Assembly (NCBI GenBank): GCA_028712595.1
Contig: JAQTPS010000005.1
Location: 1-43,470, forward strand
Origin: Minisyncoccota bacterium
GTDB taxonomy: Bacteria; Patescibacteriota; Minisyncoccia; Phycocordibacterales; UBA1550
DNA length: 43,470 nucleotides
Reading direction: 5' to 3'
Made by a program: the position numbers and the translations under genes. This document shows, piece by piece, positions 30,190 to 38,033 of this stretch (position 1 is the first letter of the stretch; each line of letters starts with the position of its first letter). The notes beneath the pieces are model-generated. The model was not told the DNA's origin. It searched no databases and saw only the letters and a program-made list of their open reading frames with translations.

Positions 30190-31866
30190 TTATTTTTTGA
30201 CGACATTAACAATGCGGAGGCGAAGTTCGTTCTTTCCGCGAAATAGATTTTTCTCTACCGTCGCAACGAGGTCGATGACACTCCCCGACTTCAAAGTTTT
30301 ATAAACCGCATCATCTGCAAAAAAACAAATTGCTTTTACCGGCGAGTTTTCGAACGCAAGTTCAATGTGCGATTTTTCTTTTCCAAATTTTCGAACTTGC
30401 GACACAGAAATTTTCTCAAACAAAAATACCGGTTTAGGATTTCCAGCTCCAAAGGGCGCAAACTTTTCTATAATTTTCCAAGTAGACAAATTTATTTCAC
30501 TTAGCAAAAGATTTGCGTCTACATCCTGCGAGACTTCCTTTTTCTCGTAACATAATTTTTTATAAACCAGAACAAGTTCATCTTCCAGTTTGTGTATTCC
30601 GTCAGACGATACAGAGAAACCTCCCGCTTCGCTGTGCCCGCCGATGTCGAGGAAAATTCCTGAACGAACTCCTGTCATAAGCTCCACCAAGTTTACTGTT
30701 CCATCAGAACGACACGATCCTTTTATCGAACCATCTTCCGCGCGCCCCCAAACAAAAGTTGTCTTTCCATAAGTTTCAACAATTTTTGATGCGAGTAGTC
30801 CTGCAAGTCCGGGCTTCCATTCCGGATTCCCTATGACAATAATTTCACGCAATGTTTCTGAAGAGATGCGGAGGTCTATGTGTTTGTGTGCATCTTTCGC
30901 CATGCTTGCAACGAGACCTTTACGTGTATCATTTAAGTGCGTGAGATGCTCCGCAAGTTCATTCCCTTCTTTGTCGTCAGTAGTAGATAGCAAACGAAAC
31001 GCGTCCATCGGGTCACCCATTCGGCTCGCGGCATTTATGCGAGGTCCAACCATAAAACCAATATCATCTTCGATAAGGTTTCTCTGGTCAATGTCCATTT
31101 TTCTAAGAAGATTCAGAAGACCGATTCGGCGTGTTTTTCGAAGTACCGCAAGTCCATAGTAAGCAAGCACGCGATTTTCGTTTTTTAGAGGGACCATGTC
31201 GGCAATAGTAGAAAGTCCTGCCATGTCGAGGAGCCATTTCTCCCAACCTTCGGCAACTTTCCACTTTTCACGCCCGCGAGATAGCAAAGCGCAAACAAGT
31301 TTCCATGCAACACCTGCCCCACAAAGCATATTGTCGGGATATTTATCTCCTGCTTGTTTGGAGTTTAAGATTGTGAAAGCTGGCGGAAGAATTTCTTGCG
31401 CTAGGTGGTGATCAGTAACGATTACATCCACACCAAGTTCTTGCGCGCGAGCTACTTCTTTGACGTCGCTAATTCCGCAGTCTACGGTCATCATTAACCT
31501 TGCGCCACTTTTTGCAATACTTTCTACCGCTTCAATATTTAAACCATATCCTTCGTTGTGGCGATGAGGAATATAGACTTCAAAATTTTTGTAACCAATT
31601 TTTTTGAAAAAATCGTGAAGAATGACCGAACCTGGGATTCCGTCGCAATCGTAATCACCAAAAATCACGATTTTCTCGCCAAAATCCATCGCGTGGATGA
31701 TTCGCTCCACCGCTTTCTCCATATTTAAGATGAGAAACGGGTCATAAATATCCCGTTCGTAATCTGGGTTTAAAAACTTTTCCGCGTCTTCAGAAGTTAA
31801 AATCCCGCGATTTTTTAACAGAGTTTGAGCAAGGAGCGGGTATTTAGATAGATTTTGCGCAATCAT
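30190..31866 (-). CDS. recJ: Single-stranded-DNA-specific exonuclease RecJ
   Basis: The product has 558 residues, typical for RecJ. The DHH motifs are visible: DYDCDG at residues 71-76, TVDCG near 127, TDHH at 151-154 and, in the DHHA1 domain, GGHSEAGGF near 412. An OB-fold domain closes the C-terminus. RecJ degrades single-stranded DNA 5' to 3' in recombination and repair. It opens the recJ-rnhA-comEC-comEC operon. Its extended -10 (TGT-TAGAAT) ends 6 nt before the ATG. Confidence 0.95.
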   Translation of the reverse strand: MIAQNLSKYPLLAQTLLKNRGILTSEDAEKFLNPDYERDIYDPFLILNMEKAVERIIHAMDFGEKIVIFGDYDCDGIPGSVILHDFFKKIGYKNFEVYIPHRHNEGYGLNIEAVESIAKSGARLMMTVDCGISDVKEVARAQELGVDVIVTDHHLAQEILPPAFTILNSKQAGDKYPDNMLCGAGVAWKLVCALLSRGREKWKVAEGWEKWLLDMAGLSTIADMVPLKNENRVLAYYGLAVLRKTRRIGLLNLLRKMDIDQRNLIEDDIGFMVGPRINAASRMGDPMDAFRLLSTTDDKEGNELAEHLTHLNDTRKGLVASMAKDAHKHIDLRISSETLREIIVIGNPEWKPGLAGLLASKIVETYGKTTFVWGRAEDGSIKGSCRSDGTVNLVELMTGVRSGIFLDIGGHSEAGGFSVSSDGIHKLEDELVLVYKKLCYEKKEVSQDVDANLLLSEINLSTWKIIEKFAPFGAGNPKPVFLFEKISVSQVRKFGKEKSHIELAFENSPVKAICFFADDAVYKTLKSGSVIDLVATVEKNLFRGKNELRLRIVNVVKK

Positions 31867-31872
31867 TTGAGC

Positions 31873-31881
31873 ATTCTAACA
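31873..31881 (-). promoter_or_regulatory. Extended -10 of the recJ operon (leaderless type)
   Basis: TGT-TAGAAT on the minus strand ends exactly 6 nt before the recJ ATG at 31866. Confidence 0.65.
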
Positions 31882-31921
31882 CGGCACAGACACTATTGGA
31901 GATTTTAAACATTCTCTGATG

Positions 31922-31927
31922 TATACT
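31922..31927 (+). promoter_or_regulatory. -10 box of the HIT gene (leaderless type)
   Basis: TATACT ends exactly 6 nt before the ATG at 31934. This spacing favours 31934 over the upstream in-frame ATG at 31919, which lies before the -10. Confidence 0.6.
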
Positions 31928-31933
31928 ATATAT

Positions 31934-32302
31934 ATGGACGATTGTATTTTTTGCAAAATTGTAAAGGGGGAAATTCCATCGCACAAAGTGTATGAGGACA
32001 ATGATTTTTTAGCATTTCTCGATATTAATCCCCGCTCACCCGGACATACGTTGGTAATTCCTAAAAAACATTATCGCTGGGTTTGGGATGTTCCAAATAT
32101 TGGAAAGTATTTCGAAGCCACGAGTAAAATCGCAAAGGCGCAACAAAAAGCGTTTGGCAACGAGGCAATTTGGTCAAGGATTATGGGTGATGAAGTGCCT
32201 CATGCGCATATTTGGATTTTCCCGCACGCAGACACAAAAGGCGACAAAAAAGATTTTGAAGGGAATAGAGAGAAAATAAAGGCCTCCCTCTCGTCAAAAT
32301 AA
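31934..32302 (+). CDS. HIT-family nucleotide hydrolase
   Basis: The product has 122 residues. CIFCKIVKGEIPSHKVYEDNDFLAFLDINPRSPGHTLVIPKKHY is the typical HIT start, with CxxC zinc ligands. The active-site motif reads PHAHIWIFP, so the catalytic second His is kept but the third His of HxHxH is Trp. HIT enzymes hydrolyse AMP- or dinucleoside-phosphate conjugates. A 38-bp segment of its 3' end is repeated perfectly 943 bp downstream, so the last six residues (ASLSSK after REKIK) may not be the ancestral end. It is divergent from recJ. Confidence 0.9.
   Translation: MDDCIFCKIVKGEIPSHKVYEDNDFLAFLDINPRSPGHTLVIPKKHYRWVWDVPNIGKYFEATSKIAKAQQKAFGNEAIWSRIMGDEVPHAHIWIFPHADTKGDKKDFEGNREKIKASLSSK
32243..32280 (+). 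repeat. 38-bp direct repeat, copy 1 (inside HIT 3' end)
   Basis: It is identical base for base to 33186-33223, in the same orientation. It encodes DKKDFEGNREKIK in the HIT frame. Confidence 0.95.
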
Positions 32303-32321
32303 CGGACTACATAGACCCAGC

Positions 32322-33143
32322 CTATTTAGCAGTAGGAACTTCGGTGCCTTTGTTGGACATAAGTATATCCTTTATCGCTTGTTTGAATGACTGAGCTTCC
32401 TGAAGAGCGGCCATCCCATCTTGGTAATTTGAATATCCTTGGGATATGCCAGCCACCAAAGAAATCGACAGAATGATGAGAGCCGCATATTTTATTTTTG
32501 GATTCCTGCTGATAAAATAATATGCAAAAACGACTAGTGTAAGACCATAAAATAAGTACTCGGTCATCCCAGGAAACCAATTTATTTGTGAGGCTGGATT
32601 ATTTATCAAAACGAAGACAATCAATACAACTATAAAAAGAAACGGAATCGCGGTTGAATACAGACTGACGCGCAAAAAATTTTTTGGGTCAATCCGCGTT
32701 ACTTTTGTGACTGACCTCACGCCGAGCCAGATTGCAAAAACTTCGACAGCAATTCCAATAATTGGGCTCAGTGCCCCTAGATAAACTAAATATATTGGAT
32801 TATTCTGTAGAAGAAAGGTTAGGCCGTAGTTAAGAAGTCCGTAAATTAAGCCGACAATAAAAAGATTGGCAAAAATTGTTCCTCCTGCCCAGAGATTGCT
32901 CTTAGTTTGTAGCGTAGAATTATTTGTATCTTCGGGCCTGAACGAAGAATGTTGGCTGTTGCTAGTTGGGACTGGCGGGGGTACGAGAACGGCCGACGAA
33001 TTAAGTCTGCCATCCGCAACAGCAAACGCTCCTTCCACGCCTGCTTGGTCATGGCCGGCATTCAGGAGCAGAGATTTTATATCTGCATCGCTGTATCCCA
33101 ACTCGCGAGTCTTTTTTATATAATCCACGACTGTTTGATCCAT
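32322..33143 (-). CDS. Membrane protein of unknown function, flanked by direct repeats
   Basis: The product has 273 residues. The N-terminus (YIKKTRELGYSDADIKSLLLNAGHDQAGVEGAF) is a small helical UBA-like or SHOCT-like segment that I have seen on CPR membrane proteins, followed by a Pro/Ser/Asn linker (about 45-85). Five hydrophobic segments follow at about residues 85-112, 118-145, 158-180, 195-215 and 220-240. No catalytic motif was seen. It reads opposite to the HIT gene, has its own promoter, and lies between the two copies of the 38-bp repeat. Confidence 0.65.
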   Translation of the reverse strand: MDQTVVDYIKKTRELGYSDADIKSLLLNAGHDQAGVEGAFAVADGRLNSSAVLVPPPVPTSNSQHSSFRPEDTNNSTLQTKSNLWAGGTIFANLFIVGLIYGLLNYGLTFLLQNNPIYLVYLGALSPIIGIAVEVFAIWLGVRSVTKVTRIDPKNFLRVSLYSTAIPFLFIVVLIVFVLINNPASQINWFPGMTEYLFYGLTLVVFAYYFISRNPKIKYAALIILSISLVAGISQGYSNYQDGMAALQEAQSFKQAIKDILMSNKGTEVPTAK

Positions 33144-33149
33144 AAAACG

Positions 33150-33177
33150 ATTGTATCACGAATATTCGACATCTCAA
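33150..33177 (-). promoter_or_regulatory. Promoter of the repeat-flanked membrane protein gene
   Basis: TTGAGA (33177-33172), a 16-bp spacer and TACAAT (33155-33150) preceded by TGA, ending 6 nt before the ATG. It combines a -35 with the leaderless spacing. Confidence 0.7.
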
Positions 33178-33185
33178 ATTTAATA

Positions 33186-33223
33186 GACAAAAAAGATTTT
33201 GAAGGGAATAGAGAGAAAATAAA
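33186..33223 (+). repeat. 38-bp direct repeat, copy 2 (HIT 3'-end remnant)
   Basis: This is the second perfect copy of 32243-32280. Reading on in the HIT frame gives DKKDFEGNREKIK-SAIK and then a stop at 33239, so a plausible HIT C-terminus is preserved here without its gene. Confidence 0.9.
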
Positions 33224-33278
33224 ATCAGCTATTAAATAGCGGAGGTCGGACCTTCCTAGGACTTATTTTATAAGGGTT

Positions 33279-33656
33279 TTATGCTTTTTTGCGAAGTAGG
33301 TCGCGGATTTCTGCGAGCAATTTAACATCTTCAGGTTTTTCTGCTGGAGCTGTCGGAGCTTCTTTTTCTTTGCGCTTCATTACATTTATTGCTTTCACAA
33401 AAAGGAATAGCGCAAACGCAACGATCAAAAAGTTGAATGTTGCTTGTATAAACTTTCCGTAAGTTATAACCGAACTACCAAAGGTGTAAGAAAGTCCAGA
33501 AAAGTTGACACCACCAGTTACGATTCCGATGATAGGCATTATTATGTCCCCCACGAGTGATGCCACAATACTGCTAAAAGCGGCGCCGATGACAACACCG
33601 ACGGCCAAGTCAATGACATTTCCTCGCATTGCAAATTTTTTGAATTCTCCAAACAT
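33279..33656 (-). CDS. mscL: Large-conductance mechanosensitive channel MscL
   Basis: The product has 125 residues. [41 protein letters not shown] is the conserved N-terminal amphipathic helix and first membrane helix. [16 protein letters not shown] is the second. The Lys/Glu-rich C-terminal helix LLAEIRDLL is typical. MscL opens under membrane tension and protects from osmotic downshock. It is last in the tpiA-pgk-mscL unit, 13 bp after pgk. No strong terminator follows, only a weak GCTATT/AATAGC repeat near 33228-33240. Confidence 0.96.
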   Translation of the reverse strand: MFGEFKKFAMRGNVIDLAVGVVIGAAFSSIVASLVGDIIMPIIGIVTGGVNFSGLSYTFGSSVITYGKFIQATFNFLIVAFALFLFVKAINVMKRKEKEAPTAPAEKPEDVKLLAEIRDLLRKKA

Positions 33657-33669
33657 AATATTTAAAAAG

Positions 33670-34827
33670 TTAAGCTTTTAATTTCTTCTTGCAATTAATA
33701 ATTGCGTCCACCCCAGCAAGGCGTCCATCCACCAGAAAATCCAAAGTCGCACCACCTCCGGTCGAAACAAAGGTAAGTTTCTTTTCTATTCCAAGTTTGT
33801 CGACAGCGACTGCTGTGTCTCCCCCGCCGATAATCGAAACTGCCTTGCTCCCAGCAATCATTTTCAAAAGTTCCGCGGTTGCTTTGTCAAAACCGCCTTC
33901 ATAAAAGCCAAGCGGACCGTTCCACAAAATAAGTTTTGCTTTTTTGACAATCGGCTCCAAAGATTTGATTGTTCCCATTCCAACGTCTACAATTCTGTCG
34001 TCAGGGCAAACTTCTCCCACTAGTTTTCCAGTTGTTTTCTTGGTGTCGCCCTTCTGAACCAGAGCGTCAGTAGGCAAAATTATCTTCCCGGTTTTTAATA
34101 ATGAAAGGAGGTTTGCATTATATGTGTCTACCGAGGATTTTCCTACTGGAAGTTCCTCATCTCGGAAAAAATCGTTAGCAAGAACCCCGCCGATAAATAT
34201 TTGGTCCGCAATTTCGAGAAACTTTTTCAAAAGTGGCATCTTCGTTTCAAACTTCGCTCCACCGAGAACAAAAAGAAATGGATGTTTTGGCTTCAGAGCG
34301 AGAGACAAATGTTTTATTTCGTCCGCAATGAGAAATCCAGCGTAACTTGGGAGATAGTCCGCAATACCGACAATAGATGCGTGAGGTCTGTGCGTTGCGG
34401 CAAATGCATCATCAACATATATGTCCCCAAACGACGCGAGATACTTCGCAAACTCTGGGTCATTCGCTTCTTCGCGTGGGTCGATGCGAAGATTTTCAAA
34501 TAAAACTACACCGCCCTCTTTGAGCCCGTCCACGACAGCGCGAGTTTCCTTTGCGCGGAAATCAGGAACGAAACCAACGTTCATAGTTTTGTTCAGGTAG
34601 CGCACAACGAGCTTGAGCGAGGAGGTTTCATCTTTGCCGATATGGGAAATGATGATTACTTTTGCCTTTTTCTTCGCCAAATATTTTATAGTCGGCATCG
34701 CGCGGTCAATACGCATTGTTTCCACAATCTTTCCATTTTTTATCGGCACATTGAAATCCAAACGAAGCACGACGCGCTTGCCTTTCAAATTTTTTATATT
34801 TTCAATTGTTGGAAGTTTGGATTTCAT
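33670..34827 (-). CDS. pgk: Phosphoglycerate kinase
   Basis: The product has 385 residues, slightly shorter than usual (390-400). The N-terminal [19 protein letters not shown] near residue 61, [13 protein letters not shown] near 185 and the C-terminal nucleotide site GGGDTAVA and [11 protein letters not shown] are all present. It transfers phosphate from 1,3-bisphosphoglycerate to ADP in glycolysis. It starts 5 bp after tpiA, so the two are co-transcribed. Confidence 0.96.
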   Translation of the reverse strand: MKSKLPTIENIKNLKGKRVVLRLDFNVPIKNGKIVETMRIDRAMPTIKYLAKKKAKVIIISHIGKDETSSLKLVVRYLNKTMNVGFVPDFRAKETRAVVDGLKEGGVVLFENLRIDPREEANDPEFAKYLASFGDIYVDDAFAATHRPHASIVGIADYLPSYAGFLIADEIKHLSLALKPKHPFLFVLGGAKFETKMPLLKKFLEIADQIFIGGVLANDFFRDEELPVGKSSVDTYNANLLSLLKTGKIILPTDALVQKGDTKKTTGKLVGEVCPDDRIVDVGMGTIKSLEPIVKKAKLILWNGPLGFYEGGFDKATAELLKMIAGSKAVSIIGGGDTAVAVDKLGIEKKLTFVSTGGGATLDFLVDGRLAGVDAIINCKKKLKA

Positions 34828-34832
34828 TTTTA

Positions 34833-35594
34833 TTATTTTACCTTTTCCGCGCTCTTCAAAATTTCTCCGAAAATTGTTGCGTCCAAACTTGAGCGACCAA
34901 CGAGCAGTCCGTCAACGTGTGATTTCGCAAGAAATTCTGCGCAATTTTTTGCATCGACTGACCCGCCATAGAGAATAGGAACTGTGCCGACATCTTTGCC
35001 ATACAAATATGCGAGAGTTTTCTTTACAAGAATCGTTACTTCCAAAGCATCATTGGTTGTTGCTGGGTGAATCGAATTTTTTCCAACCGCCCAAATTGGT
35101 TCATAAGCAATTATCACGTTTGAAAGATCTTTTTTAGAAACACCAACAAGCGCGAGTCGGATTTGGTTTGCGATATATTTCATATATTCCCCATCGGTAT
35201 CTCGCTCCCGCTCCCCCACACAAAGAACAACTGTGAGGCCTGCTTTTATTCCAGCTATTACTTTTTTATTTACGAGTTCATTCGTCTCTCCGAGCACTCG
35301 GCGTTCGGAGTGTCCGATAATCACGTAGTCGAGGCCCATAGACGAAAGCATCGCTGGCGAAACTTCTCCAGTGTAAGCGCCATCATTTTCAATCCACGCA
35401 TTCTGCGCGCCAAGCACACATCTATGTCCGGTAGCAAGTTTTTTCAAATCACCGACAAAAACAAATGGAGGACATACAACCGTCTGCACATTTTTTAGCG
35501 TTCCGGCAACTTTTTTAATCGCAACAAATTTCTCGCGCGCTTCTTTTACGCCCGCTGGGTACATTTTCCAATTGCCGATAATCAATTTCTTCAT
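34833..35594 (-). CDS. tpiA: Triosephosphate isomerase
   Basis: The product has 253 residues, normal for TIM, a beta/alpha barrel that interconverts dihydroxyacetone phosphate and glyceraldehyde 3-phosphate. The catalytic Lys is in GNWKM near residue 10. The catalytic His lies in IIGHSERR near 96, the Glu in AYEPIWAVG near 166, and the phosphate loop LYGGSV lies near 210. It opens the tpiA-pgk-mscL operon. An extended -10 ends 6 nt before the ATG. Confidence 0.97.
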   Translation of the reverse strand: MKKLIIGNWKMYPAGVKEAREKFVAIKKVAGTLKNVQTVVCPPFVFVGDLKKLATGHRCVLGAQNAWIENDGAYTGEVSPAMLSSMGLDYVIIGHSERRVLGETNELVNKKVIAGIKAGLTVVLCVGERERDTDGEYMKYIANQIRLALVGVSKKDLSNVIIAYEPIWAVGKNSIHPATTNDALEVTILVKKTLAYLYGKDVGTVPILYGGSVDAKNCAEFLAKSHVDGLLVGRSSLDATIFGEILKSAEKVK

Positions 35595-35600
35595 ACGCTC

Positions 35601-35609
35601 ATAATACCA
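35601..35609 (-). promoter_or_regulatory. Extended -10 of the tpiA operon (leaderless type)
   Basis: TGG-TATTAT on the minus strand ends exactly 6 nt before the tpiA ATG at 35594. Confidence 0.65.
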
Positions 35610-35625
35610 TACTAAAGAGCCACAA

Positions 35626-35653
35626 GAAAAATCCGGCTGAAGCCGGATTTTTC
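35626..35653 (-). terminator. Terminator of the pilus operon
   Basis: AAAAATCCGGCT / AGCCGGATTTTT with a GA loop forms a perfect 12-bp stem 7 bp after the last gene, with T-runs on both strands. Confidence 0.9.
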
Positions 35654-35660
35654 ACTTTTT

Positions 35661-35984
35661 TTATGTATTCTTTCGCCTCCTAAAAAACGCGACCAGTACC
35701 ACTATGACAAAAATTGCCAGTAAAATTCCCCAAAGAGAATTTCCTCCGTAAAATTGGGCTTTTTTATCCAAACCAGCATCAAGCGGGGCCGGAGACGGTG
35801 TTGGAATTTCGCGTTTTAGGGTTGGGTCATTAACGAAATTTACATTCCCTGAAATATTTGCTTTTACATCCGGTGGCAAAGGTTGTAGTGGTGCTACTTC
35901 TTGCGGAACAAGTTTTGCGCCAAAAGCAAGCGAAGGCGTCAGAACAAAAAGTGTCATAATAAAAAGTTTTTTTGAAAATTTCAT
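35661..35984 (-). CDS. Small exported protein with C-terminal membrane anchor
   Basis: The product has 107 residues. The signal peptide MKFSKKLFIMTLFVLTPSLAFG is followed by a Pro-rich spacer (VPQEVAPLQPLPPD, PTPSPAPLD). Near the C-terminus a membrane segment (LWGILLAIFVIVVLVAFF) ends in the basic RRRKN. This resembles a small wall-spanning anchor, though no LPxTG motif is present. It is the last gene of the pilus operon, 4 bp after the PilX-like gene, suggesting a role in pilus assembly or surface display. No family was recognised. Confidence 0.65.
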   Translation of the reverse strand: MKFSKKLFIMTLFVLTPSLAFGAKLVPQEVAPLQPLPPDVKANISGNVNFVNDPTLKREIPTPSPAPLDAGLDKKAQFYGGNSLWGILLAIFVIVVLVAFFRRRKNT

Positions 35985-35988
35985 ATAT

Positions 35989-37380
35989 TTAATTGCTTAC
36001 CCAATCCAATAACTGATACGATGATGCGGACAATGGGAAACTCGGTGGTGGAGCATACAAAAGATTGCTGTCGTAGGTACTGTAAGTATTTGTGTAGCCC
36101 GAAACAACCACGTTAGACCCATTTACCCACGACCATGTCCACTGCCCGAATGTCATATTGGTTCCAAAAGTAGTAATGCTCGTTTTTACAAGATTTGGAT
36201 AGTAAAAAAATTGTGTGCTACCGTTTTGAGCAACGAGCGCCGCGTCAACCTCGAGAGTGTTTGGCGCGCGATAAGTAACCACTATATCTTTTTGAGCAAT
36301 TAGTCCTAGGGAGTTTGTGCCATCTTTTGCAGAGTACAGAATATTGTTGGGAATATAAATAGTAGGAGCTGTCGCTGGATTGTATGGCAGTTGCGCGGCA
36401 GCTACTGTTGCGCGACCCCTCACTGTTCCCTCTACCCAAACTTTATCTTCAACGAAAATTATCCCGTTGGCCGGAATCGCTCGATTGTACTGAAGCACAC
36501 GAGTGCTGTAATCAATATTTTCATTGTGCGCGTTCCATTTAACATCCCATCCCGTTTTGTTGGTAGGCCAAAGGACAGTAACTTTGTAAACATCTACAGT
36601 GCCATTGGATTTAAAATCAAGCGAATAACCGGAAGCGCTCGAAGGAGGAAGATAGATGCCGGCGCTTTGGGCATTAGCTTTCATCGTCGCCAAGTCTGAA
36701 GTAAGCGACGAAAAATCCACCGCAGGCACCGGGAATTGCCAAAAGTTTTGAACCGCTTGAGAAGCACTCCCCCATACTCCATTTTTTAATGCTGGACAAG
36801 GACTTCCTTGGTTTGCAGAACATGTATACGTGGTTCTAGTGGATTGAATAGGCGCATTTCCTACTCCGTCGAAACGAATTCCATTATTGGAAAGCATATT
36901 CCCATTCACCGTTTCCGTATCGCCTATCCAAATAATATCGTTACTTAAAAATGCATATTTTGCCATAGAAGGAATCCCATATTTTGCTGTTATGGTTCTC
37001 TTTATGTTTGGAGTAGCAGTTGTCCATCCAGTAGACTCTATAGTTACAATAGTTGAACCAGTCAGTGGTGGCGTAATGACAAGACTGTATTGGCCGACAG
37101 TTATTTGCGTATCAAAGTCAACATAATCATGTAAATAAGGACCAGAGGCTCCTGTTCCATCTTGGTAGTCAGTGGGATAATGCGCCAGATGCCATTGATA
37201 ATAATTTATTCCGGCTTCCGCAATCTGAAGAGCTTCTTCTTTGTTGACGGTCGAAAAGAGCACATTTTTTTTAGTGATAACCGCATTAATCGTAGGAACC
37301 ATTACCACGGCAAAGATAAAAACGACGACGAGCAGTAGTACAAGTATTTCCCCACTTTTCTTTGTTCGTTTTTTAAGCAT
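35989..37380 (-). CDS. PilX-like type IV pilus assembly protein
   Basis: The product has 463 residues from the ATG at 37380. The basic N-terminus MLKKRTKKSGEILVLLLVVVFIFAVVM is followed by the segment NKEEALQIAEAGINYYQWHL typical of PilX N-terminal regions. The large C-terminal part is Ser/Thr/Asn-rich beta structure with polymerised-surface character (for example NGNMLSNNGIRFDG, VEGTVRGRATVAAAQL). In other bacteria PilX primes pilus assembly as part of the minor-pilin complex. It lacks the strict G|FTLxE prepilin site. It follows the PilW-like gene by 25 bp. A TATAAT upstream at about 37391-37398 may be an internal promoter. Confidence 0.72.
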   Translation of the reverse strand: MLKKRTKKSGEILVLLLVVVFIFAVVMVPTINAVITKKNVLFSTVNKEEALQIAEAGINYYQWHLAHYPTDYQDGTGASGPYLHDYVDFDTQITVGQYSLVITPPLTGSTIVTIESTGWTTATPNIKRTITAKYGIPSMAKYAFLSNDIIWIGDTETVNGNMLSNNGIRFDGVGNAPIQSTRTTYTCSANQGSPCPALKNGVWGSASQAVQNFWQFPVPAVDFSSLTSDLATMKANAQSAGIYLPPSSASGYSLDFKSNGTVDVYKVTVLWPTNKTGWDVKWNAHNENIDYSTRVLQYNRAIPANGIIFVEDKVWVEGTVRGRATVAAAQLPYNPATAPTIYIPNNILYSAKDGTNSLGLIAQKDIVVTYRAPNTLEVDAALVAQNGSTQFFYYPNLVKTSITTFGTNMTFGQWTWSWVNGSNVVVSGYTNTYSTYDSNLLYAPPPSFPLSASSYQLLDWVSN

Positions 37381-37405
37381 TTTTATATCATTATTATACA
37401 CCATC

Positions 37406-38029
37406 TCAATTTCCCAAATTTGTTTTTATGGTTCGAAGAGCTACCCCCATATCAACTGTCGTTGTGGTTGTGTCGGTTGGCGTAAGTTGTTTCAAAATTA
37501 TTAAATTCATTTTTATGTATTTAACACTATTGACATTAACCGGCTGAGTGAGCGAAGCACCCGCGCCGTTATAGTTGTCATCGTAATAGTAAAAAACAGG
37601 TACACCGCCATTTGCTAGATTGTTTTGTACTGTTGTCACAACTTCTGCTCCATATGTAAGAGGCGTACCAGTGGGAGTTATTACTCCTTTAGATAGAGTG
37701 TTCCCTGACACAAAATATCTGATCCTTTTAACAGCTCCTCCGGTTGCTCCATAGTTTGAATAAAAAATTATTTGCGAGTCACCTGCTTGGTTTACAACAT
37801 ATGCGCCATTGTTCCCGGTAGTCGCATTTCTAACTTCATTGGCAAAGGTGACGAGAGCAAGACGAGCTTGGTCGAGATTATTGGAAGAATTAAGCTCGCG
37901 TTTTGGCAACGTGAAAATAGTAACAAAAAGTTGAGTTATTCCGAGCATCAAAATAGTAAAGATGCCAATCGTCACAATTGTCTCTGTGACAGTAAATCCC
38001 CTCTTCTTTTGTTGTCTATTAGTAATCAT
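37406..38029 (-). CDS. Minor type IV prepilin (PilW/PulJ-like)
   Basis: The product has 207 residues. The prepilin N-terminus is clear: basic MITNRQQKKRG, then FTVTETIVTIGIFTILMLGITQLF, with cleavage expected after Gly and Glu at position 5 of the mature protein. The rest is soluble and rich in Asn/Gly/Thr (DDNYNGAGASL). A prepilin peptidase (PilD) is needed but is not in the window. It lies 4 bp after the large prepilin-adhesin gene. Confidence 0.85.
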   Translation of the reverse strand: MITNRQQKKRGFTVTETIVTIGIFTILMLGITQLFVTIFTLPKRELNSSNNLDQARLALVTFANEVRNATTGNNGAYVVNQAGDSQIIFYSNYGATGGAVKRIRYFVSGNTLSKGVITPTGTPLTYGAEVVTTVQNNLANGGVPVFYYYDDNYNGAGASLTQPVNVNSVKYIKMNLIILKQLTPTDTTTTTVDMGVALRTIKTNLGN

Positions 38030-38033
38030 AAAT

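Noticed and set aside
32949-33239. Plus-strand 96-codon gene ending in the HIT remnant
   Set aside because: Only the last 17 codons are HIT-like; the rest is antisense to the membrane-protein gene and its promoter.
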